Counted from the first letter of the stretch, positions 22,401-34,688 are shown. The stretch: 64,000 nucleotides of DNA from Grammothele lineata (GCA_002150815.3 NDFF03000236.1:1-64000), one strand, 5' to 3'. Notes: a model not told the origin generated them from the sequence alone. A program made the numbers and translations.

Positions 22401-25400
22401 CGTTCGGCAGGCGTGGCGCGAGAAGCTCGCCCTCAACATGATCATCTGGTTCATTTGTGCTTGCGCCGTCTTCGTCATCGCCATTATCTCGCCTCTCATC
22501 TGTCCCACGGAGCACATCTTCAACACTGCGGAGCTTGCGTCGCACTCGAAGACCAACAACCCGAACAACGTGTACACCTCGATTCGCGGTGAGGTCTTCG
22601 ACTTGACGAATCTTGTGTCGGACCACCAGCGCGCTGTGAACGTTGTGCCTCAGAAGTCGATCCTCGCCTACGGTGGTGCGAACGCGGACAACCTCTTCCC
22701 AGTCCAGGTATGTTGATCGTTTGAGCTGCCGAGGAGCTGTTGTTTATTCTAACGTTTATCCAGGTTTCCGCTTTGTGCAATGGTATCAATGGTTCGGTCA
22801 ACCCCTACGTCGTGCTGAGCTCCAGCAACAACACGGACGAGAATGCGCAGTATCACGACTTCCGTTCATGGACGACCGATCCCCGTCCCGATTGGTACTT
22901 CGAGCAGATGACTCTTATGCGTTGGACCACTCGTGTCGGTTTCATGGGATACAGCCCTAAGGTTATCAAGTCGTTGGCTTCGTCCGGGAACACTGTCGCG
23001 ATCTACAATGGCATGGTCTACGACTTCACGGATTACATCAACAACCCGCCGGCGATCGCAACTCTTCCGAACAACGCGGTAGCTCCTAGTGGCATCGACA
23101 CGAACTTCATGCACTCCGCGATCATAGATGTCTTCCAGCACAACGCTGGTACGGACGTGACGAAGAAGATCAACGGCCTGAACCTGGACTCGGATGTCCT
23201 GCAGCGCCAGCGCGTCTGCATGCGCAACCTGTTCCTGCTTGGCAAGGTCGACAACCGTAACTCCCCGCAGTGTCTCTTCGCGACGTACATCCTGCTTGCA
23301 TTGTCGATCATGATGGTCAGCGTAATCGCCTTCAAGTTCATCGCGTCCATCAACTTCAGCGCCCCTCGCGCACCGGAGGACCACGACAAGTTCGTCATCT
23401 GTCAGGTGCCGTGTTACACGGAAGGCCACGCTTCGCTCAAGAGGACGATCGACTCGCTAGCGCAGATGAAGTACGATGACAAGCGCAAGCTTCTCTTCAT
23501 CATCTGTGATGGTATGGTCGTTGGTTCCGGAAACGACATGCCGACGCCCCGCATTGTCCTCGACGTCCTCGGCGCGAACCCGAACGTCGACGCGGAGCCG
23601 CTCAGCTTCGTCTCGCTCGGCGAGGGCGCCAAGCAGCACAACATGGGCAAGGTGTTCTCTGGTCTGTACGAGTGCGCCGGACACGTCGTCCCGTACATCG
23701 TCGTCGTCAAGTGCGGCAAGCCCGGTGAAAAGTCGCGCCCAGGTAACCGTGGTAAGCGTGACTCGCAGATGGTCCTCATGCACTTCTTGAACAAGGTGGG
23801 TATTCTCGTTATTGTACTCCGTTCGTGTGCTAACCACTCTCCGTAGGTTCACTTCAACGCCCCGATGAACCCGCTCGAGCTTGAGATGTACCACCAGATC
23901 AAGAACGTTATTGGTGTCAACCCTACCTTCTACGAGTACGTATTCATGGTGGATGCCGACACGACCGTCGCACCGCTGTCTTTGAACCGCCTTATCTCCG
24001 CGTACGTTCTTTCTTTCTACTGGTTTGGATGGGTATAGGTTAATCTCTGCTGTAGCATGATCCACGACAAGAAGCTACTGGGTTGCTGTGGTGAAACGGA
24101 GCTCGCCAACGCGAAGCAATCGCTCATCACCATGATGCAGGTGTACGAGTACTTCATCTCCCATCACATGGCCAAGGCGTTCGAGAGTCTGTTCGGCTCC
24201 GTCACTTGTTTGCCCGGTTGTTTTACGCTCTACCGCCTGCGTACTCCCGACACCCACAAGCCGCTCTTCATCAGCAACCAGCTCATTCAGGATTACTCGG
24301 AGAATCGCGTCGACACGTTGCACATGAAGAATCTGTTGCACCTGGGTGAAGATCGTTACCTCACCACGCTCCTCCTCAAGCACTTCTCGAACTACAAGAC
24401 ACAGTTCGTCCGGGACGCTCACGCGTACACCGTCGCTCCCGACGATTGGAAGGTTCTCTTGTCCCAGCGTCGGCGCTGGATCAACTCTACCGTGCACAAC
24501 CTGGGTGAACTCGTGTTCTTGGATCAGCTCTGCGGTTTCTGCTGCTTTTCCATGCGCTTCGTCGTCATGATCGACCTTCTTTCGACCGTTATTCAGCCTG
24601 TCACCGTGGCATACGTACGTGACTCTTGATTTCTCGTGCTTCGAGACGCTGACATGCGTTTTTTGTAGATCGTCTACCTCATCTACCTCGCTGCGGGCGT
24701 CCATGCAACGATCCCCATTCTGTCGATCATCCTCATCGCGGCCGTCTACGGTCTTCAGGCGCTCGTGTTCATTCTCCGCCGCAAGTGGGATATGATTGGT
24801 TGGATGATCTTCTACATCCTCGCCATTCCGGTCTTCTCGTTCTTCCTGCCGCTCTACTCCTTCTGGAGGATGGACGACTTCTCGTGGGGTCAGACGCGTG
24901 TTGTCCTGGGAGAATCTGGCAAGAAGCTCATCGTCCACGTAAGTGTCCCCGTGTTTCTTCCGCATCTTATGGCCGCTCACTCAGCGCTCTGCAGGACGAA
25001 GGCAAGTTCGATCCCCGTGCCATCCCTCTCAAGTCTTGGAACGACTACGTACGTATTTCATCCAATCACCTAGAACTTTATTGACTCAAAGCTTGACCTA
25101 CAGGAGAACGAACTGTGGGACAAGGAGTCGAACCACAGCATTGGCTCATGGGTACCGCCCACGAAGATGCGCAACGACTACGCCGAATCGCAAACCGCCT
25201 CTATGTACGGCCGCGAGACGTTCTACGAGCCCGCCATGTCTCGTGCGTACTCGCCTGCGCCATCGCAGATGCAGCAGATGTACCCTCCTCCGGGGTACCA
25301 GTCCGGCCGCAACACGCCGCTGTCGCATGTGATGACCCCCGGCGTCCTCCATCAGCCCACTCCTTCCCGCCCAGCGACCGGCTACCTCGACGTGCAGATC

Positions 25401-25622
25401 CCCGGAACGCGGAGCCCCGAGGACCAAGACTTCTTCAGCAGCCCCACTGACGCGGACATCGAGCGCGCGGTGGATGCCCACCTCCGAAACGCCGACCTGA
25501 CGACCGTCACCAAAAGGGAGATCCGCCGCCGCCTCGAGGAGCAGTTCGGCCAGGACCTCTCCTCGCGCAAGCGGGTCATCAACGACGCCATCGACCGCGT
25601 GTTGCTCGCGCGCGCGGGCTGA
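19448..25622 (+). CDS. Chitin synthase with N-terminal myosin motor domain (class V type)
   Basis: Large polarised-growth enzyme that polymerises UDP-GlcNAc into chitin at hyphal tips and septa. Nine exons: 19448-19779, 19832-21764, 21817-22707, 22764-23795, 23847-24001, 24056-24614, 24669-24938, 24995-25048 and 25104-25622, giving 1914 residues. The myosin head (about residues 1-770) has the P-loop GETGSGKSE, a switch I-like [10 protein letters not shown] and, in place of a standard switch [14 protein letters not shown]. Two hydrophobic helices follow ([17 protein letters not shown] and the next), then a cytochrome b5-like region. The family 2 glycosyltransferase core contains [48 protein letters not shown] and the product-binding [15 protein letters not shown]. 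Several membrane helices come next, and the tail ends with a DEK_C-type domain ([20 protein letters not shown]). Codons and splice sites look fully intact. Confidence 0.96.
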
Positions 25623-26365
25623 TTCATTCACGACCATGACGCTGGTTACATAGTACGGATTGCTTGCATGCGCGCTGTTGCGTGCGCCGCCTCTCCTGTA
25701 GGCGCTTGCGCGCGTCGGACGCTTGGACGCTACGCTACGCCTTCGTCCTCCTTTCTTCGATACGCCTTAGGTACACTCTTCCTTCGCTCGCACTATCCTT
25801 TTCCCCGCAGGATTATTAGTTAGTATGGACAGCACGGACTTCTTACATCTCATCCATCGACAGACATCACGCTCGCGCTCGCTCGTATAATAACCCGCTC
25901 TAAACCGGCCCGCCCACGGGCCATCCTCACCCACCAATCATCGCACATCCCATGTACTCTCTTGCTATCCTCGTAACGTACTCCGTAGCCTTCATTTGCG
26001 TGAATGTCCGAGCAGGAACCGTGACGCACAAACCGAGGAGCATATGGGGTGCGCGTTCACCGAGTATTGTGAACGACTAAGGGATAAGGAAGTGGAGCAC
26101 AGTCCGAACGACCAGCTCTTAACGCGTCCCCTTCCTATAAATCCAGAGTGCGTACTTCTCCTTTAGACCTTCCCAAACCGCGGAATCACCATCGCCATCC
26201 CCCTCGTCGCTTCGAACAGCTCTCTCCTCCCCCATCGCATTCTCCCCAACCCTCCCAACAAACGGCGGCTCGTCCGGCTCACAGGCGCTCCCTATCCCGC
26301 GCCGCGCGGGTCGAAGCCGAGGACGTCGAACGAGCGGACGATATGCGTAATATTCTAGTCTCCCC
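25623..26365. other. Intergenic region downstream of the chitin synthase
   Basis: Contains the 3' untranslated-type sequence of the chitin synthase gene. There is a TATA-like CCTATAAAT at about 26135, but the reading frame after it (26148-26393) starts with GTG, is Pro/Arg/Ser-rich and has no recognisable motif, so I do not call a gene. Confidence 0.45.
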
Positions 26366-26960
26366 TAGGCAGACCAGTTCCGCGCACTACTGACGGGGAG
26401 GATTGACGTGCTAGTAATATTCGGGCCCACGCTGCCCAGTGGGGTCGTCCCCGACACGCCTGGGCCGCTAAAGTTTACGAGGATGGTACCGCGGCTGCGC
26501 CTGGCTGCGCGCGCGAGGCGATCGCGACCGTATGGGCGTCCGACTCGTTGGTCCAGTCCAGGGGGCGTTGGAGGCGCGTGCACTTGTGGCCGTTGTCGTA
26601 GCAGGGCGTCCAGTTGATCTTCGTAGATGCCTCAGTCTACAGCGAACGGTTGTCGGGGTAAGTAACGCGCGGGGATGGGGGCGGATTCATTGAACATGCG
26701 CACTCACAGAGCAGCAATCGAACTCGCTGGGAGGTGTTTCACAGCGAGACGTTCCCGGATGGTGTGAGAGGTTGTGTACAGGAGTGAAGGCCCATGATAG
26801 CCAGGATAAGACCACGACGAGCGTGATAAACGTCGACCGGAGGCTGAGTTCTCTTTGGCGGGATAAACGAGAGTTTGTTATCGCATGAGACGAAGCTGAA
26901 GGTGCTTCAACGCCGGCAATAGCCTCCTTGCGCTCTGCTGTTCCTACGATCTTGATGAAA
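26366..26960 (-). pseudogene. N-terminal remnant of a TAP-like alpha/beta hydrolase
   Basis: Only the first part of a secreted or membrane-anchored peptidase-like hydrolase (S33 / TAP-like family) survives. On the minus strand, an exon near 26900-26700 has a hydrophobic anchor (TFITLVVVLSWLSWAF) and ends at a GTGAGT donor. The next exon, entering at about 26627 after CTGTAG, reads KINWTPCYDNGHKCTRLQ and PLDWTNESDAHTVAIA, the usual lead-in of these enzymes. One frame change later it reads RGTILVNFSGPGVSG, matching the GTILVNPGGPGGSG oxyanion loop but with substitutions. The frame then ends. The catalytic Ser, Asp and His regions are absent between here and the chitin synthase. It is a truncated, frameshifted relic. 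Confidence 0.6.
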
Positions 26961-27746
26961 TGTTGACCTCGCCGTTGGGCTACAAAGGGCTGACGCGGGG
27001 AAATTCTGGGCATCAAGACGGCTGGGGGCTCCACTCGGTCGACGGCCCTCTTGTAAGCCCTGTGGGCCGAATTCTGTGGTGTGGTGGTTCAACGTCTGTC
27101 GAACTCTGTCGACGTCATAGTTCTGCGCTGAGCACCGAATCTTAACACAGCAGATTCGAATCCCCGCCCTCGGGAGGCGTGACCTTTTGAAAGTATAGAT
27201 CTCGATTTGTGGTACCGCCGGTCTGGGAAGTAATGGAGAAGACCTTCGCAGACCATCGTGAAGAGTGCTGTGGGGTCGAGCTGTGGCGCATGCTTCTTGG
27301 ACTCGACCGACGATCAGTCCCTCCCCATCGGCGGACAAAGGGCCAGCCGCACTTGTTCGGTCGGGACCCGACGTCGCGTCCGTGGCTGACTATGTACTCC
27401 CCGCCTCATCCGCGGCTGACAAGGGGCTGACCGTCACTAGTTCACTGTTGGGACCATTGACGGGCTAACCTCGATGGCACAATTCCAGAAGCTAGCAAGG
27501 CGAAAGAATGGGTTTGGGCTCGGTGTGCGCGAGGCCCGCACGTTCGAGTAGTTCATTCGTCTGCTCGGACTAATAGACGCTAGTCAATATTTCTCCAAGC
27601 ATTGATATTCAGAGAAGGATTATGCACTCAGATACAGTCAGGCCGGCACCGCGAAGCACGACATGCCGCCTTCTCTCCTCCACACTAACAGGAGTCAAGC
27701 ACTGTTGCCCCGTCCGAACGAGGGCTCCGCCTGCCCTCGCGCCCTT
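26961..27746. other. Intergenic region, no gene seen
   Basis: I see no supported gene. A TTCGAATC-type tRNA T-loop lookalike at about 27146 lacks matching stems. Short GC-rich direct similarities such as GACGTCGCGTCCGTGGCTGAC and CCGCGGCTGAC occur around 27370-27420, but no clear repeat structure emerges. Confidence 0.4.
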
Positions 27747-28907
27747 TCAGTTCTCTTTCCCCGCAACGGACGGCTTCTTCGCCTTCGCCTTCGCCTTCAT
27801 CCGCGCCTCACCCCGCAGAGCGTACGTCTCCTTCACCCACCGCGGCACCCCGCCCTCGCGCACCTGCAGCACGTACCCCTCCAGCTCCGGGTGTTCCGCT
27901 CCCGCCTTCACACGCACCCACCGGCCCCTTACGTCCCCATGGCCCAACGCCGCCCACCCCTCCCGTTCCCCCTCGCCCGCGCGCCCGGCCAGATAAGACC
28001 GGTACCGCGCACGCGGGAGGAACATCCACACCTGCGCGCCCGCACGGTGCGCATGCACGTAGAGCGACGCGGCGCGCGGGCGGAGGTGCGCTGCGGGCGG
28101 GCCGTCGGGGAGCGGCTGGGCGGAGGCGGAGCGGTACCAGCGCGTGCTGGTATTTGTGTTCCGGACTTTGAACTGGCGTACGTCGACGAAGAGGTGTTTC
28201 CTGCGTGGTCGCGGGAGAGGGGGGTCGCGTTAGCGGGCGTGCAGAACTACGGAGGACGAGGGAAGGGAGAGAGCTCACCCCTGTCTGACGCGGCTCGCCA
28301 GAGGCACGTCCGGCTCCGAGGGCGCGATCGACGCCGCGCGCGAGATCGAGCCCGAACTCGAGCTCGATCCTGCGCCCGACTTCGCCACCTTCTTGACCGC
28401 GCACGAGGAGCTCGCGGCGTGCGCGCGCGGAGCGGGGGGCAGCGGAATGATCTTGAGCGTCTGCAGCGGGCGGCGGCTCTTGGGGCGCGGGACGGAAACG
28501 AGCTGTCCCGCCTTAGGCGAGGCTCCCAGCGGGGTGATTGCCAACGAAGAATTCGAAGAAGGGAAAGGGCGTTCGACTTTGGACGATAGCGCGGCGCAGG
28601 GGGAGGAAGACGGGGAGGCGCATGCGTGCGCGGGCGCAGGCATAGGCGGGGCGCTGGCGTTGGCACTGAGTTGCTGCTGCTGCTCGGCGTTGTAGGTGAA
28701 GGTGAACGCGACGGACTTGGCTTCCCAGTTCTGAGTTTGGGGCCACGGATGGTGATGAGCCTCTGCTGCTAAGGCAAGACAAGGCGAGGAGGAGGGACTC
28801 ACCACGGCGAGCGCAAAGTCGTGCGGGGCCTGCATGAGTCTGTTAACGTCGATGAGGGAGATGGGCTGCCCCGCGCCCGCGTTCGTCGAGTCTTGGAAGG
28901 CGGACAT
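27747..28907 (-). CDS. DUF6697-like protein
   Basis: Two exons (28907-28279 and 28200-27747) join with a GTGAGC...CACGCAG intron to exactly 360 residues. After a start MSAFQDSTNAGAGQPI and a Gln/Ser/Ala/Pro-rich variable region, the C-terminal domain reads KHLFVDVRQFKVRN, RWYRSASAQPLPDGPPA, AASLYVHAHRAGAQVWMF and GYVLQVREGGVPRWVKET. These blocks line up one by one with WYATAMQDPIAAPPK, CIYLHEHAQGIQLWMY and GYVLMMNDDQEPRWV of the gene at 16549-17826, so the two are distant members of the same family. The first conserved block of the other copy (YHTGRR) is not visible here. The extreme C-terminus is very Lys/Ala-rich. No function is known to me; nuclear or cytosolic location is only a guess from composition. 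Confidence 0.7.
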
Positions 28908-29756
28908 AGTGTTATTGCTGTTGTTGCCGGGCGTAGCGATGCGGGTGTCGTGTCCGTTAGGGTGTGTGTGGTGGCGATGGTGGTAGTGACGCGTGAAGTC
29001 GAGAGGGCGAAAGGGGGGCTATCTTATAGGCACCCAACCTGGAGGCTGACGGCGGCGGGCTCCATGGCTAGAGCTGGGGGGCTGCCGAGTAGCAGCGGGG
29101 GAGGCGAACATGGCGATCTCAACACCAGCCTCCGAGATCCAGATCTGGAGTGTCCGCGTGGATACGCCGCCGAAGGAGGGAAGGAGCGAGCGCGAGCGAG
29201 AGAGCGAGTGGGGGATCCCTCGAGGAAGAGCAGGGAAAAGGTTGGATCCTGCGAGGAAGCAACGGTGGGGATGGATCCCACTGGTGCCTATGGATGCGCG
29301 CCAAAGTCAGTCTCAGCGGGTTTACGCGAGCGTTTCTTTGCTCTTTCCAGGGTTTACGCTTACGAATGGGGATGACGAGGGCTACCCTCGTGGCGTCGAT
29401 CGCATCTTAGGCGCTAGGACTGCCGTTTTCGGGTCGAGTTCGAACCTGGTTTGCCCCCGTCATACCCCCGTCTCCTCCACCGGCCACCCGGAAACCCTAT
29501 GAATGGGAAAGCCCCCTCCCCTCCCTTTCGAATTACAGGGACTCTCTGTATGCGTTATGACGTGAATATTCTGACAATTATCCTCAGTGTCAGAACTAAT
29601 CGCAGTCTTCAGACGAACTTTGCCTAACGATGTCTGCTGCGAATCGTCAAGTCGGCTACACAAGCTAGAACAAGGCAGGAAGTGCTGACCCCTGGTCAAA
29701 GTGTGCGTCCCTCATCGCTCCAACGCATTTTTTTCAGCGGGCACGCGCCTGATGCA
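28908..29756. other. Intergenic region and promoter of the minus-strand DUF6697-like gene
   Basis: I see no gene. Overlapping frames on both strands between 29000 and 29500 are Arg/Ser/Gly-rich and lack motifs. Downstream, at 29700, the first recognisable P450 pseudogene sequence begins. Confidence 0.45.
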
Positions 29757-30850
29757 CCAACTGATCTCGCACGCAGCTCAGGCAGCAGCTTCAACTTCGG
29801 CGTGATGCCGTACGGTGCGCGTCCTAGCAGTACTTCCACCAACAGCGCGCGATGACGCATATTTTCCCCGAGAAGCTGCTTACGAGCCCCAGGAGGCTGC
29901 AGGGGCACGTACAGTTGTGAGCTCTGAGAGGGGTTTTGGCTTTCTTCCTTCTTAACGTCTGCAGCGACGGGCTTACGATGGTATTCCTCTATCCCACACC
30001 CTGCTGTCCAGCCCTTTCGTGACCCTAAGCAAGTTCATGGCGGAGTACTTCCCGTTTGTGAAGTACATCCAGACGTGGGGTGCCTGGGACGTACTCGCAG
30101 CGCAATTTCGCAGAGTGGCAGGCGGACAACGCGAAGGCGATCGGGAGGCTGGTTGACTGCGTCGTTGGAAACCGGGTGCGGTGGTCCCTACAGTGGCACA
30201 ACGTAGCCCCGCTTGGCGTACCCCACACGACAATGGAGGGCGACTAGCTGAGGGGATGGTTCGTGCTCAGAGGGACAGTGGTAATGCCGAATGTGCGATA
30301 TGTCCTAACTTTTGCGCGTATGGTGTTTAATGGGTGTGTATTGACTATGTGCGACAGTGCGTGTATGCACGACCCGGTGGTCTACCCCAACCCCGACGAT
30401 ACCGTTGTCGACCCGTCCCATCTCGTTTTGGGACGAAGGTGTACTCCCTACTCCTGCCAACTCCCTACTCTGCGAGCCTAGCTCTCCGCCCTCAAAGCCT
30501 CACACTGCGCTGATCACATTCCATGCGGCCGTGCAGGATCTGCCCCGACCAGTACTATGCTGACGTAGGGCTCGTCATCAACTTCGCGTCGATAATATGC
30601 ACGTCTTCGACATCGTCCCCGCTGAACGAGCGTGGGGACCCAATTCGCGTGGTGTAGAAGACGGGCGGGGTGCTATCGTACGTGCGTCAAACCTCGACGC
30701 CGGCACGAGCTGAGAGTTTAGATTGACGAGGGAGATCACACATCGCGCAGGTACCCCGCCGACTATCGCTGCAGAATTACGCCGCGCTCGCTGGAGGCTG
30801 CTGCGTTAACTCGCGCACACCTTGTAGCGGCGCGCGCGGGGGTGGGAGAG
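29757..30850 (+). pseudogene. Cytochrome P450 pseudogene 1
   Basis: Fragments match the tandem P450s downstream, in the right order but heavily damaged. Seen in order: SGSSFNFGVMPYG, then an internal deletion into QQRAMTHIFPEKLL; FMAEYFPFVKYIQTW; after a frame change, NFAEWQADNAKAIGRLV; then a jump that removes the whole helix I and ExxR region to WHNVAPLGVPHTTMEGD, an in-frame stop, LRGWFVLRGTVVMPNV; ACMHDPVVYPNPDD with the PERF segment deleted; ICPDQYYADVGLVINFASI, where the canonical CPGR has become CPDQ; and RCRITPRSLEAAAL at the end. The N-terminal exons (membrane anchor, PPGP hinge) are missing. It cannot make an enzyme. It marks the left border of the P450 array. Confidence 0.85.
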
Positions 30851-31793
30851 ACAGCCCAGACACGGAAGATCAAGAGGCCGTGTAAGACAAAGACGGTACG
30901 GCTTTTGGGAGAAGGAAGGTACGCCTGTGTAACGTAGAGTAGTGTTCAGTTGAATCGATGATCAGGTGGTGATACCTCCTTTCATCCACTCCGACGGACT
31001 ACTTAGTGTTACTTGACTCGATGTCCCGAACGCAATCAACAGTACTTACTATCACCGATTGACGCTAGAGAGAAACTGCATAGTCAAGACAGTGGGAACG
31101 AATAAAGCTCAACCAGGAACCCATGCACTCTGGTGGGAAGCGATAGTGCCGGAGGGGCGACGGAAGCTTTTAGTGGGCGCTTGTAAATTATTCATTGCGG
31201 CGCCGATTTGATCTGATTTGATGCGCGAGCAGGGGCTCAAACTGAGTTTGAATCAAACTTACTCTCGCACTTCGTTTCGTCAGGTCAGTTCAACTTCGGC
31301 CCTTCGCGTTCGACTCCAAATGCGGGCGCAGCCGTTCAATGTTCAACGTTAACTCAGGGCCCCCTTTACCCCCGTAGCTCCCACGGCTCGCTGAAGACCA
31401 ACCATTCCGTGATACCCTTCGGAAATGCTTTTCAGGGCCTTGGCCGCATACCGCACGGGCTGTGATAGCATCACGGAGGTAAGGACGCTCTGCTCCCTTC
31501 AGCCCCACGTAAATGCGTCCGTGGCGATCAATACGGCTCCAACAGACGTTACGGCGCGGCTCGAGTGCGGCAAGATAGGCAAACGGCAATGGTCTCCTAT
31601 GCCTAAAGGAAGATGGTAGGTGCCAACGGGCCGTACTCCCAAAGAGCGGAACTTGACGTCCTTCAGTTCGAATCCAATCACGGAGCGGATTCGGAAAGGT
31701 CCAGTTTCGGAGACTATAGCCCTACCTTTCATAGACCAACTTATACCATGGACCCAGGTGAGACCCCGTAGAAACCTCGCACCTCCCTCCGCT
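30851..31793. other. Intergenic region before P450 A
   Basis: About 940 bases without a supported gene. A minus-strand frame at 31290-31589 shows no known motif. The DNA is less GC-rich than the neighbouring genes. Confidence 0.45.
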
Positions 31794-33915
31794 ATGACGA
31801 TAGTTGGTCCCCCGACTTTCAGTGCCTCCACGCTGGTTTTTTTCGCCTTCTGCTTGGCCATCTTGGTTTATGCCAGGTCTCTTGCTGCATGGCGCTCTAG
31901 ATCAAGAGGTTTACCGCTTCCTCCTGGGCCGAAAGGCCTTCCCATCGTTGGGAATATGTTCAACATGCCTACTGTCAGGCCGTGGCGGGATTTCAAGAAG
32001 TTATGTTCGATCTATGGTCAGTTTACTATTGTCGGACTGGGTACGGTTGGTCGTATTCTATGCTTGTTCACCACCCCGGCGTATCATACAGGTGACATCC
32101 TTCATCTCAGCTCGATGGGACAGTCTATGGTAGTTCTTGGAAGCGCAGAGATCGTCGACGAATATCTAAACAAGCGGTCTCTCAATACCTCGGACAGAAA
32201 GCAGTCGCCTTTGATCGAACTGTGAGTGCCACCCTGAGACCAGGTGCTGCGTTCGAAAGTGATAACGCTTGACGCATAGCTCGGGGAGCGGCTTCAATTT
32301 CGTTGTCATGCCGTACAGCTCGCAATGGCGCCAACACAGGCGCGCCTTCTGGCAGTATTTCCACCGCGACGCCAGCACCGCATATCGTTCAGAGCAACGG
32401 GCCGCGACTCTCGTGCTACTGGAAAGACTTCTCATTGACCCTGAAAGGTTGTTGGTGCATCTGCGATAGTGAGTTCATAACACGCTTTCTCGCTAGTGAG
32501 GAGGAGCTCAGTCGGGACAGCCAAGTTGCGGCAGCCATTCTAAAGGTGACTTACGGGATCACTGTGCAAGAAGACGACGACAAGTTCGTGAAGATGATCT
32601 CAGCTGCGCTCAAAGCCTTCGAAGAGTCAATGACTCCGGGAAGATTTCTAGTAGAGTATTTCCCATTTCTCCAACACATCCCATCTTGGTTCCCGGGTGC
32701 CCATGCTAGTAGGCTATCTGTGGGATGGAAAGCCGCGAATGATGTTGCAGTAAATCGACCATATGAATACGCCGTAACAAACCAGGTAAGTGTGTCTCTG
32801 AGCTGGAGAAACCCAACTCGGCCTATTGACAGTGTCACATAGGGGGATCCTCTCGTACAGCGCTCGGTGGTGGGACGACTTCTCTCGGGTATTGAACGCT
32901 GGGCGGCAGGCCCCCAAGACCCTATCATCAAGAACGTAGGCGGAATAGCATTCGAAGGTCGGTACAGCATGCGCTACCGTGATATCGCATCCGGATAGGG
33001 GCTGAATGGAACTGGGTCACGCTTACAGCTGGCGCCGATACCGTGGGTGTACTGTATTCATCGTGGTAGCTTCCCTGCTGATGCAGGAAGTTTTTCCTTT
33101 AGACCTTCTCCGCGCTTCAGGGCGCATTTCTCGCACTTTCTCTCCACCCCGCCGTACTCAAAGCCGCCCATGCCGAACTGGACGCGGTGGTCGGTCCGGA
33201 CCGCATGCCCGATTTCGACGACGAGGACGCCCTCGTGTACGTGCGCGCGATAGTCATGGAGACTCTCAGGTGGCACAACGGCGTCCCGCTCAGCATTCCA
33301 CATACTACACTTGTAGATGACGAGCTGCGGGGCTGGTTTATCCCCAAAGGCACCGCGGTGGTACCAAATGTCTGGTACGTCCCTGTATCTACAGTGTACT
33401 GAGTAGTACTGACCAAATCCGCTGCAGGGCATGCATGCACGACCCAGCAATCTACCCGGATCCCGACGAGTTTCGTCCGGAACGGTTCATCCGCGATGGC
33501 GAGATTAACGACAATGTTCTCAACCCATTCCACTTCGTATTTGGCTTCGGGAGAAGGTGTGCATCCGCTGGGTTCTTGGAGCTACTACCACATGCGCTAA
33601 TTGCACATATAAATGACGTAGGATCTGCCCTGGGCGATACTTCGCACAGGCCGGGCTCTTCATCAACATTGCGTCGATCCTGCATGTCTTCGACATAACG
33701 CCCCCACTTGATGAGCACGGGACACCAATCCACATTCAATACGAGGAGACGGAAGGAGTGCTATCGTACGTGTTCATAGTACGCAGTAAGTCTGCAGTGC
33801 TGACGGAGGGGCTATCAGGTATCCGGTCGATTGTCGTTGCACGATCACGCCTCGTTCGCCGGGGGCTGCTGCCCTGATTCGCGCGGAGGCAGCAGCAGCT
33901 CGCGCGACTCTATGA
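31794..33915 (+). CDS. Cytochrome P450 monooxygenase A
   Basis: Membrane-bound microsomal P450 of a fungal tandem family, resembling proteins often labelled O-methylsterigmatocystin oxidoreductase-like. Ten exons give 525 residues: 31794-32016, 32092-32221, 32280-32468, 32521-32785, 32843-32957, 33029-33042, 33103-33374, 33428-33556, 33622-33765, 33819-33915. N-terminal anchor at residues 12-28, then a basic stretch and the hinge PLPPGPKGLP. Helix C has WRQHRRAFWQYF; helix I AGADT comes from the 14-nt exon 6; ExxR is ETLR; the PERF motif is FRPERF; the haem loop is FGFGRRICPGRYFA with the cysteine ligand. All catalytic landmarks are present and every splice site is GT-AG. The next copy downstream, P450 B, starts 770 bp away on the same strand. 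Substrate unknown. Confidence 0.93.
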
Positions 33916-34688
33916 GAGCTGGAATAGGCCAGCAAGGAGGTGATAGCATTCACTAACCCGGTGGTCTGGTGACAAACGCTTGAACGTAGGTTAAATCAGT
34001 GGCCTGCGCGTGAAGCTCAGTCAGATGTGATGCTGCTCGCCTAGTATGTTAACTCGTTAAGCAGGAGCAGTGTTAATGGAGCAGTGACGCACTCGAGGTT
34101 GAGCAGCACGCTCTTGACGCGCGACGGCGTTGTGCGCTGCGGCTCGCTACTTCCGTAGTTCACGCCAAAGTTTGCCTCTCACTGATGCTTCCACAGGCGC
34201 TTTTTACACCACTGCTGTGGCGTCGATCTGATGCTCCAGGGGGCACCGATTGTGTTGGACCTGAACTTAGACTACATTTGTTTCCGTTACTTCTAGGTGT
34301 TCCACGTCGGGTGCCCCTCGACTACTTCTTTCACTGCAAAGCGTGTGTGAACTCCGTCACTGCTGGCGGATTCAACTCAATTGGCACTGCCGACACTGCC
34401 GACCGGAGCAATCCTCGTCTTGAAGGGAATCTGCCAGCGAACCTGGAAATACTCCTCCCAGGTTGGTACATTTGTGAGTGTTGATGCTTTCCGATTCGCT
34501 GAGATTACTGAACGTCAAAAAGAGTCTCGTCACGGGGGGGCAACCGAGTCGTGAGTTCAAACTCAAATGCAGGGGGAATAACGTCTCTGGCTATCTATAG
34601 TCGTACCTATGGCGGACGAGCGACTGTCAACGACTCCGCCTGCGAACACCCGGCCCTCCCTTACAACTTCTACCACACTCCCGTCATC
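33916..34688. other. Intergenic region between P450 A and B
   Basis: No gene seen. The sequence is the 3' side of P450 A and the promoter side of P450 B. Confidence 0.5.

Noticed and set aside
24075..24980. 301-codon minus-strand open frame antisense to the chitin synthase
   Set aside because: It lies opposite exons that encode conserved catalytic motifs ([14 protein letters not shown]). Long antisense frames are expected opposite GC3-rich fungal coding exons; no motif seen.
27130..27175. tRNA T-loop-like TTCGAATC sequence
   Set aside because: Neither strand gives pairing T-stem, anticodon or acceptor arms around it.
33430..33445. Recurring GCATGCATGC palindrome in P450 exon 8
   Set aside because: It is explained by coding: the codons for Ala-Cys-Met-His at the start of exon 8, conserved in protein, not a DNA site.
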